NCBI GenBank assembly: GCA_947095535.1
Contig: OX352772.1
Coordinates: forward strand, 224,152,994-224,216,993
Source of the DNA: Poecilobothrus nobilitatus
Lineage: Eukaryota; Arthropoda; Insecta; Diptera; Dolichopodidae
Length of the DNA: 64,000 nucleotides
Reading direction: 5' to 3'
Shown in pieces: positions 57,773 through 64,000 of the stretch. Numbering within the stretch: the first letter of the stretch is position 1; every line of letters begins with the position of its first letter. The notes beneath the pieces are model-generated. The model did not search any database and was not told the DNA's origin. It saw only the letters and a program-made list of their open reading frames with translations. A program made the translations under genes and the position numbers.

Positions 57773-57890
57773 ATTTATTTAAATTAAAAGAAAAACAATA
57801 ATTTTTTATACTATAAATATTAAACAAAAAAAATTTATTTGAATTAAAAGAAAAACAATATTTTTTTATATATACTATAAATATTAAACA
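57773..57890. repeat. tandem duplication of about 58 bases
   Basis: AATTAAAAGAAAAACAATA, a T/A run, and ACTATAAATATTAAACA occur twice in succession with small differences. Confidence 0.65.
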
Positions 57891-58276
57891 TGAATTACAT
57901 AATTTATTATATTATATATAGATATCACTAAAAATATTTTATGTACACTACATTATTCTATATTTAAATACATTTTAATTATATTATTAAGTTTAATTCC
58001 TAAAAACTACATAACAATATTAAACTCACAAAACATAATGATTAGTGATTAGTGATTACTGATATAACATTGATATTAAAAAAAAAAATTCCTTTTTATT
58101 ATTTGAATTTTCTTTTATTTATTTGAATTTATATTGACCAATATACGTAATTTAACTTAAAAAAAAAAAATTAAAGAAAAAATATTTATTTTTCTCTTCG
58201 ATATTAAAAAAAAAAAAATAAAAAATTTTAAAATTATTTGTATCTTCATTAATTGTATTTCTTAACTTAGAAAAAA

Positions 58277-58335
58277 ACGAGGAAAAGTGCAGTAGAGTAG
58301 ACTGTGTCAACTCTGGGATACCCGTATGAACGTAA
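58277..58335 (+). mobile_element. Helentron-type element, 5' end fragment
   Basis: AACGAGGAAAAGTGCAGTAG, then GTGTCAACTCTGGGATACCC and GTATGAACG match the 5' ends of the copies at 49453 and (minus strand) 27615. Similarity stops after about 60 bases, so only the terminus is left. Confidence 0.55.
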
Positions 58336-58442
58336 TATATCCTATTTCTATAAAACTTGATCATCTTTTAAAAACATTCAGATGTTTTAGTACCGAACTA
58401 CAGAGATATATTTATGTAAATATATATATCATTCGTTTATCA

Positions 58443-58490
58443 GACGCTTAACTAAGTAGACTAAATTATTAGTCTACTTAGTTAAGCGTC
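58443..58490. repeat. perfect 22-base palindrome with 4-base loop
   Basis: 58443-58464 (GACGCTTAACTAAGTAGACT plus AA) is the exact reverse complement of 58469-58490, separated by ATTA. No mismatches. It lies about 110 bases downstream of the Helentron fragment. Confidence 0.9.
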
Positions 58491-58917
58491 ATTACATTAA
58501 ATTCTAAATTTATTCTTAATTTTATTTTTAATTTGTTATTTAACTTTAAAATAATAATATTAATAATGCTTTTTAATATTCTTACTATTTCATAATAAAA
58601 TAATAAAAATAAAATAAAAGAAGAAAAAACTGTGTGGAACTCATTTCCATAAACTTGTAAACAGTGCTTTTGTAAAATTAAATAGCTTATTCGTCTTTTA
58701 AATTTTAACAAAAATTTTTTTTCTCGTTTTGTTAAAATAAAAAAATAAAAAAAAAAAATAAAAAAAATTATATTGGAATCAGCTTTTTTTAATTTACTTA
58801 TTTACTTTTTTTAATTTATTGTTTATTCTGCTAGTACTTTTGCTAAAAACTTTGAACTCTTTTTAAATTGCCGTTTTTTTTAAATTGTTAAAGTAAATAC
58901 TATTTATATAATCTAAA

Positions 58918-59370
58918 ATGAATTTGGTTAAATGCAATAGTTCAAGCAATAGCACGGTTAAATGCAATAGCATAGTTTATGACGCAAAAACCGAAACTGT
59001 TACATGCAGGAGTTTTTGTAAGAGGCGCTTCCACGGCGTTTGTTTAAACGCTCCTAGAGTGTGGTATTCTGCATTCCTGGCTCAATACTTTGTATGTGAC
59101 GAATGCTTGGATTATCATTCCAGCATTGATATGTTATTGGATGAAGTCAAATCTTCGTTCAATAACATTAAAGATGAGTACACAGGACTTGCAGCTAACA
59201 CTAAAAATACAACTAATAAATATACAATAAAACACAACTCCGTGTCATTTAATGAAATGGCTAAAGATTATGAAGCCCTCAATACCACCTTGAGCAGAAC
59301 GTCACTTAAGCAGAATGATTATTTAAGCAGAATGCAGTGCTCAATAAAGATGAGTTTATCTCGGCATTAA
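58918..59370 (+). pseudogene. E2 ORF1, N-terminal part with PHD-type finger
   Basis: ATG 58918 opens a 150-codon frame. Residues 5-60 contain Cys/His pairs in PHD order: VKCNSIVYDAKTETVTC, RSFCKRRFHGVCLN, W, then FVCDECLDYH. PHD-like fingers in ORF1 are known from CR1-group elements. A mildly coiled region follows (LLDEVKSSFNNIKDEYTGLA). The frame ends at 59368-59370. The neighbouring frame carries on (NKDEFISALISTNESIKSL), so a frameshift near 59335 separates this from the next piece. Confidence 0.7.
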
Positions 59371-59449
59371 TTTCTACTAATGAATCTATCAAATCATTAA
59401 CTAATGAGTTAAAATCTTCTATTAACTTACAACTGCAAAAATTTCGAAT

Positions 59450-61321
59450 ATGGGTATGAAACTAGATGCTAGTCTTGATACATCTTTTGATACATTTAGA
59501 TACAACCAAATGTATCTAAGTCGCAACTCAAAAGATATTTGGACTCAGACTGATGAACCTTTCAACTATAGTGCAGATCATAATGCGTTTATTTTTAAAC
59601 CAATAAACTACAATACAGTTAAAAATTCAAAAAGTGTAACTCATGCTGGCTTTTGTTCTGAAATTATCTCATCTGCAGATTCAATTCAAGATTCACCTGT
59701 CACGTTTTCGAACCAAGACATTCCTGAAGCTGCTTCAAAATCAAGCTTCGTAAACAATTTTTTATATAATGAATTACTTCAGTGCAGTGCTGACAATACC
59801 AATTTATCTTCACCTAAACTGACTCTATCAACAATAAAAGTTCCACAACTTTCCGCATCTACTTCGACATCTTTGAGCTCTGATACTTTGGATCAATTAC
59901 CATCTGTAACTAATCCTTCTTCAATTAAAAAATGTTCTTCAAATGCTTTTAAATTGCCAACTAAGAAGGTTCAATTTTTACTTCCGAATAAAAAAAAAAT
60001 TACTGCAGATCGTAGGCAGACGTCAGCTGAGGAAGAATCCAAACCGGGTTCGGATCTCCAGTCACTGTATTTTACTAAATTTGCAGCTTACACAACTTCT
60101 AATTATCTCAGTAAGTTTTTAAAGAATAAGTTTAATTTAAATACTGTAATTATAGTTAACATTACTCCTAAGAATCTTAGATTTAAACCGAAATATAAAT
60201 CTTTTAAAGTTATGGTACCTCAATCAAAAGTTTGTGAAATAATGAATTACAAACGATGGAAAAAAGGTACTATAATAAAGCTTTTTAAAAAAGAGTCTAA
60301 TTCTAGTAGTAATACACCAAAATCTATTTCACTTACTAATACAAGTTTAAACATTAACACAAACAATAATAACACGCATTCTAAAACACTTCTTCTTAAT
60401 CCTTTCGCTGTTCCTTTTAGTAATAAAGCTAAAAAGAAATTTCCAATTCAGAGTTCATTATCTACCAATAGCAAAAAGTACTCTAACTTCATCCAAGGAG
60501 ATACTTTAAGACCGATTACCAGTAACTATAATATAAATAATAATAAAGTTAATAGTAATAACAATAATAAATTTAAAAGTAACAATAATAATAATAATAA
60601 TCGAATTAAAAATAATCAAAATAAAAATAATAATAATAAAAATAAAAATAAAAAAAATAATAATAATAATAATAAAAATAATAATAATAATAAAAATAAT
60701 ATTAATAATAATAATAACAATAATAATAATAATTTTAACGATAATAATAATAAAAATGTTAGTAATGACGATAATAATAATAATAATTATAACGATAATA
60801 ATGATAATAATAATTATAACGATAATAATAATAATAATAATATTAGTAACGACAATAATAATAATAATAATAGTCAAAATAATAACAATACTAATATTAA
60901 TAATAATAACAATAATATTAATAATAATAATAAACTAGTATTACAAGATCCGCTTGTTTCTCCAATAGTTAGAGATTGCAAATATGCTCTGTCAAGATTC
61001 AGAGATGAGAGGATTCTCTACAACGTTAGACTTTTCCTAGCCTATTTACATAATGATTCGGGTTCATTTCTTGAGTGTCTTAATTCTTATCTTATAGAAA
61101 GAACTCAAAATGTTAAATTTCGTGGTGTATTATCCAACACCATCTGGGTCACTTCCGGTGTACCCCAAGGCAGCCATTTAGGTCCGCTTCTGTTTAATGT
61201 TTTTATTTCAGATCTTTCGGAATATCTAAGCAATATACCTCACATTTCGTTTGCTGATGACCTAAAAATATATCAACACTCAATATATCAATACTCAATA
61301 TACAGAAATGTAAGGTTATAA
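59450..61321 (+). pseudogene. E2 chimeric ORF: ORF1 body, polyasparagine tract and RT palm in one frame
   Basis: A single 623-codon frame. Residues 1-240: Ser/Thr-rich region then RFKPKYKSFKVMVPQSKV and KRWKKGTIIKLF, the ORF1 block also seen in E1. Residues about 355-495: Asn-rich tract from (AAT)n. Then LVLQDPLVSPIVR, YALSRFRDERILYNVRLFLA and YLHNDS. Directly fused at about 61055 is FLECLNSYLIERTQNVKFRG, TSGVPQGSHLGPLLFNVFIS and ISFADDLKIYQ, the RT palm with both catalytic Asp. E1 shows that about 2.5 kb should lie between these parts, so an in-frame deletion made the fusion. No evidence that it is expressed. Confidence 0.75.
60520..60935 (+). repeat. (AAT)n microsatellite coding for polyasparagine in E2
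   Basis: About 415 bases of AAT/AAC/GAT-type triplets, in frame with flanking ORF1 sequence. Mixed AAT and AAC codons and interspersed Asp and Lys codons suggest that the coding sense was kept for some time. Confidence 0.85.
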
Positions 61322-61741
61322 GCTTTACACGTAAACGGTCTTCTTTAATATATGACTACAAAATAGATAATGTAACTCTTGAAAGAGTTTTTAGCATTAC
61401 TGATTTAGGAATTCTTCTCGATAATAAACTTAATTATAATCTTCACTATGATCTAATAGTTTCAAAGGCTAATAAAATGTTAGGTTTCATTAGGAGAAGA
61501 GCTAAAGAATTTAGCGACTTAACTGTGACTAAATTTCTTTATTGTTCCCTAGTTCGATCTATATTAGAATACGGTAACATTGTTTGGGATCCAGTCTTTG
61601 CAGTTAATTCCAATAGAATCGAATCAGTTCAAAAGTTCAATTTCTTTTATTTGCATTAAGGAATCAATATAACCCTTTTGATATTGCTAATCTACCTAGT
61701 TACACTACAAGACTTAATTCATTAAACTTGCTTTCTTTATC
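61322..61741 (+). pseudogene. E2 reverse transcriptase thumb and C-terminus, truncated
   Basis: In shifting frames: CKVISFTRKRSSLIYDYKID, SITDLGILLDNKLNYNLHY (about 61395-61450), NKMLGFIRRRAKEFSDLTVT (61465-61530), SLVRSILEYGNIVWDPVF, then FLLFALRNQYNPFDIANLPS to about 61700. The match ends at the T run at 61742. This order parallels the E1 thumb. Confidence 0.7.
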
Positions 61742-61975
61742 TTTTTTTTTTTTTTTTTTTTTTACGAGGGACGGTGGAAAACATCAAAAGTCACCCAAAG
61801 GAACTGCACGAGGTTACTCTGAGTAGTGTTGAACTTTAACCAACCAAAACCACCCCCTTTAAAACCAAAAAATAGGATTGGTCCTTTAATACATAATAAT
61901 ATAATGTACAGCTTGGTTTTGGGGAAAAGGATGGGGGAAGGAATACTTGGTTGTTTGAATATAGGAAAATTGGGA

Positions 61976-63999
61976 TTATGGAGGATGAAGGGAAAAATTT
62001 GGATATTTATTTTGAAGAAAGATGTTAGTGTTCTTCTTGAATTTCGATGTATCGTACACAAATGAATTACCAACTTTTAGGAACACATGTGCGGGCATAA
62101 GGTTCCATAAACGCGACGTGCGCATGACAAACGAATTCCCGAATGCTGTATTGCGCCATCTTGACAGTTCGACAGTGTATGGGTGGGCATCTGTTGCACT
62201 CCTCGTTTCACGTTGGAAAACTTTGAGTGGAGGCATCAATTGTTTTATTTCTTTATAACAGGTGTTCACCCCTACAAGGTATCTATAAAAGAGGGTCAAT
62301 GACCCAACAGTACGGCGATGGCAAAGTGGAGTGAGCGTTGAGGTAACACTGGGGTCGCCAATAAGGCGAATAGCTCTGTTTTGCACTTTGTCGAGAAAAC
62401 CCAGCGCTGTTATACTCTATAATGCACATACTTATAAATATGTGCATTATACTCCATTTTGGGCCTAATGTACATTTTATAGATGTTGAGAAGATCGGAA
62501 GGAGAGAAGTAAGCTTTACAGCGGTACAAGAAACCTAGACATTTAGCAGCATCTTTAGCTATACCAAAAATATGATTTGACCAGGTCAATTTCTGATTTA
62601 ACTCGATGCCCAGAATGTTTAAATCTGTTGAGTGCTGCAAAGCCTCACCCTGAAAAGTCAGGTTGGGTGTAGTAGTAGCTACTTTACGCGAGATTAAACA
62701 GCATTGCGTTTTTTTGGGTTTGAAATCAACTCTGTTGCTTTCACCCCATTTTTGGATTTTCGCTAAATCATTATTTATCTCACTGATAGTGAAGTTTCTT
62801 GCTGTTCTATTAGTTTGGTGATTAATACCACAGCGGCTATGAAATTCATAGGAAGCTACAAGGGTGCTGTCATCTGCGAAACTATGGATTGGATTGTAGG
62901 TAATTGAAAGTAGGTCATCGATAAATATTAAGAAGAGAGTGGGGGACAAAACCGATCCCTGAGGGACACCAGCATTAATTATAAAATTGTCAGATGAATA
63001 ACCATCGACAAGTACCCGAATCATGCGATTCGAAAGGAAATCTCCAATCCATTTTAGAAAGACCCTACCTAGTCCTAACGCTTTGCATTTTGCTAATAAA
63101 GCATCATGCCAGACTCGGTCGAACGCTTTAGAAATATCCAGAGCCACTAGATCAGATTCACCAGAATGGTGAAGGCTGATATTCAACTTTTCGCAAAGGT
63201 AAGTCATGAGATCACCGGTTGAACGACGGGCTCTGAACCCGTATTGTCGATCATGAAGCAAACCTCTACGATCCAGATATTTCAAAAGCTTCTGGTTTAT
63301 TATTTTTTCCATTACTTTGGAAAGAACCGAGGTTATAGCAATAGGACGGTAGTTAGAGGGATCGCTTTTATTACCTTTTTTTGGAATTGGGAAAACATGC
63401 GCAACCTTCCATTGGGTAGGGTGAATGCCCGAAGTAAAGGAAAGATAGAAAAGGTTGCGTAGAGGTTTTGAAATACTTGAATAGGTATTTTTAAGAACCA
63501 TGGTAGTGATACCATCTGGACCGGCTGATTTTTTTGCATCAAGATTTTTCAAGATTTTCATCACTGCTCTTGTCCTAAAGTATATTTTACCGAAGGAGTA
63601 GTCAACTTCAGGAACAGTTGGTGGCTTTAAAGTTGACTGAGGCAGTGTCGAGTTGAAAGAGAACTGCTTGCCAAACAAGTTCGCTTTCTCTTTGGAATCT
63701 GACACAATCATGTTATTAATATCAACAAGCGGAGGAAAAGAAGACCCGCTAGCGTCCTCTTTTAAACCTTTTGCAAATGACCAAAAGGATTTGCTATTCT
63801 TAGGCATGTGGATAAGTTTGCGTTTCAACTTTAGGTTGAATAAGAATTTTTGCCTGTTGATAACTCTCTTGCACCTGTTTCGAACCACTATATAGTTTGC
63901 CCTGACAGCCTCCGACCTATTGCTTTGATACAGTTTAAAAGCCTCCTCCTTTTTAAAAATGGCTTCACTGCAAATGCGATTGAACCAAGATTTGGATTT
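61976..63999 (-). pseudogene. B3 reverse transcriptase region, one disrupting palindrome
   Basis: From the edge (KSKSWFNRICSEAIFKKEEA) the frame is open to 62410. It contains SAGPDGITTMVLKNTYSSIS, NYRPIAITSVLSKVMEKIIN, LHDRQYGFRARRSTGDLMTY, VALDISKAFDRVWHDALLAK, INAGVPQGSVLSPTLFLIFI, PIHSFADDSTLVASYEF (both catalytic Asp intact) and STDLNILGIELNQKLTW. It ends at KMEYNAHIY, where a palindrome (62418-62451) introduces a stop. The C-terminal part resumes in another frame as FLDKVQNRAIRLIGDPSVTS and continues to TAA at 61976. RT core intact; only the C-terminal tail is cut off. Confidence 0.85.
62418..62451. repeat. 13-base perfect inverted repeat that breaks the B3 frame
   Basis: TATAATGCACATA (62418-62430) and its complement TATGTGCATTATA (62439-62451) flank 8 bases. 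TATACTC also occurs on both sides (62411-62417 and 62448-62454). The pattern is that left by template switching during DNA synthesis. Confidence 0.85.
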
Positions 64000-64000
64000 C

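Larger units (their letters stand above)
56701..58917. other. AT-rich DNA between two head-to-head elements
   Basis: No gene. It holds a tandem duplication (57773-57890), a Helentron fragment (58277-58335) and a perfect 22-base palindrome (58443-58490), listed separately. The 5' untranslated sequence of E2 probably covers the part just before 58918. Confidence 0.4.
58918..61741 (+). mobile_element. CR1-like non-LTR retrotransposon E2, internally deleted
   Basis: Same family as E1, opposite orientation. ORF1 with PHD finger, then a large deletion that removes the ORF1 end, the endonuclease and half of RT, then RT palm and thumb. It is cut at 61741 by the poly(A) end of B3. Confidence 0.8.
61742..64000 (-). 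mobile_element. non-LTR retrotransposon B3 ('NIRGL' family), 3' part
   Basis: The T run at 61742-61763 is the poly(A) tail of a minus-strand element. 3' UTR 61764-61975, then the RT region to the window edge. Sequence blocks match B1 throughout (SFADDSTLVASYEF against SFANDSTLVASYNF). It inserted into E2. The 5' part lies outside the window. Confidence 0.85.

Noticed and set aside
60506..60938. Poly-Ile frames on both strands over 60506-60938
   Set aside because: Same reason: shadows of the (AAT)n tract that codes for Asn in E2 ORF1.

Overview
The window is eukaryotic, very AT-rich, and built mostly from decayed transposable elements. Three observations point to an insect, most probably a fly (Diptera). 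First, a pyrokinin precursor exon at 9871-10052 encodes SIPFKPRL-Gly-Lys-Arg, the form known from the fly hugin gene. Second, a family of DINE-1/INE-1-like Helentron relics carries a GTCC array and a TATACCCG hairpin. Third, Jockey, CR1-like, errantivirus (gypsy group), piggyBac and P/THAP-type sequences occur together. Nothing prokaryotic was seen: no operons, ribosome binding sites, CRISPR arrays, rRNA genes or convincing tRNA genes.

Layout. 1-4070: end of a P/THAP-type transposase, then a minus-strand non-LTR relic (A). 6085-9345: a non-LTR element of the 'NIRGL' family (B1). 9683-10052: two exons of a hugin/pyrokinin gene, the only recognisable host gene. 11880-12466: a 5' fragment of family B (B2). 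13541-14642: unidentified coding-like sequence and an inverted repeat. 15121-15890: the C-terminal half of a piggyBac transposase (minus). 16080-28556: Jockey element J1, split by an errantivirus (about 18877-27917) that is itself split by a Helentron relic (26025-27615). 29315-29677: a MITE-like element. 29850-33715 and 34270-37610: two CR1-like elements (C1, C2) with PHD or coiled-coil ORF1. 39355-44705: a piggyBac N-terminal piece next to a minus-strand CR1-like element (D1), into which the best preserved Jockey (J2, 40795-44206) appears to have inserted. 45165-45609: direct and inverted repeats. 46566-47700: second copy of family D (minus). 47760-51615: Jockey J3, split by a second Helentron relic (49453-50139). 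52097-56700 (minus) and 58918-61741 (plus): head-to-head CR1-like elements E1 and E2, whose ORF1 carries a long polyasparagine tract. 61742-64000: family B element B3 (minus, with poly(A) tail), inserted into E2 and running off the window.

Almost every element open reading frame carries stops, frameshifts or catalytic substitutions. The most coding-competent pieces are the J2 ORF2 (two nonsense codons in about 903) and the B3 reverse transcriptase frame. Element ends are approximate because they were judged by eye from motifs, tails and shared sequence. Clade names for non-LTR elements rest on motif resemblance only; no alignment or phylogeny was run.
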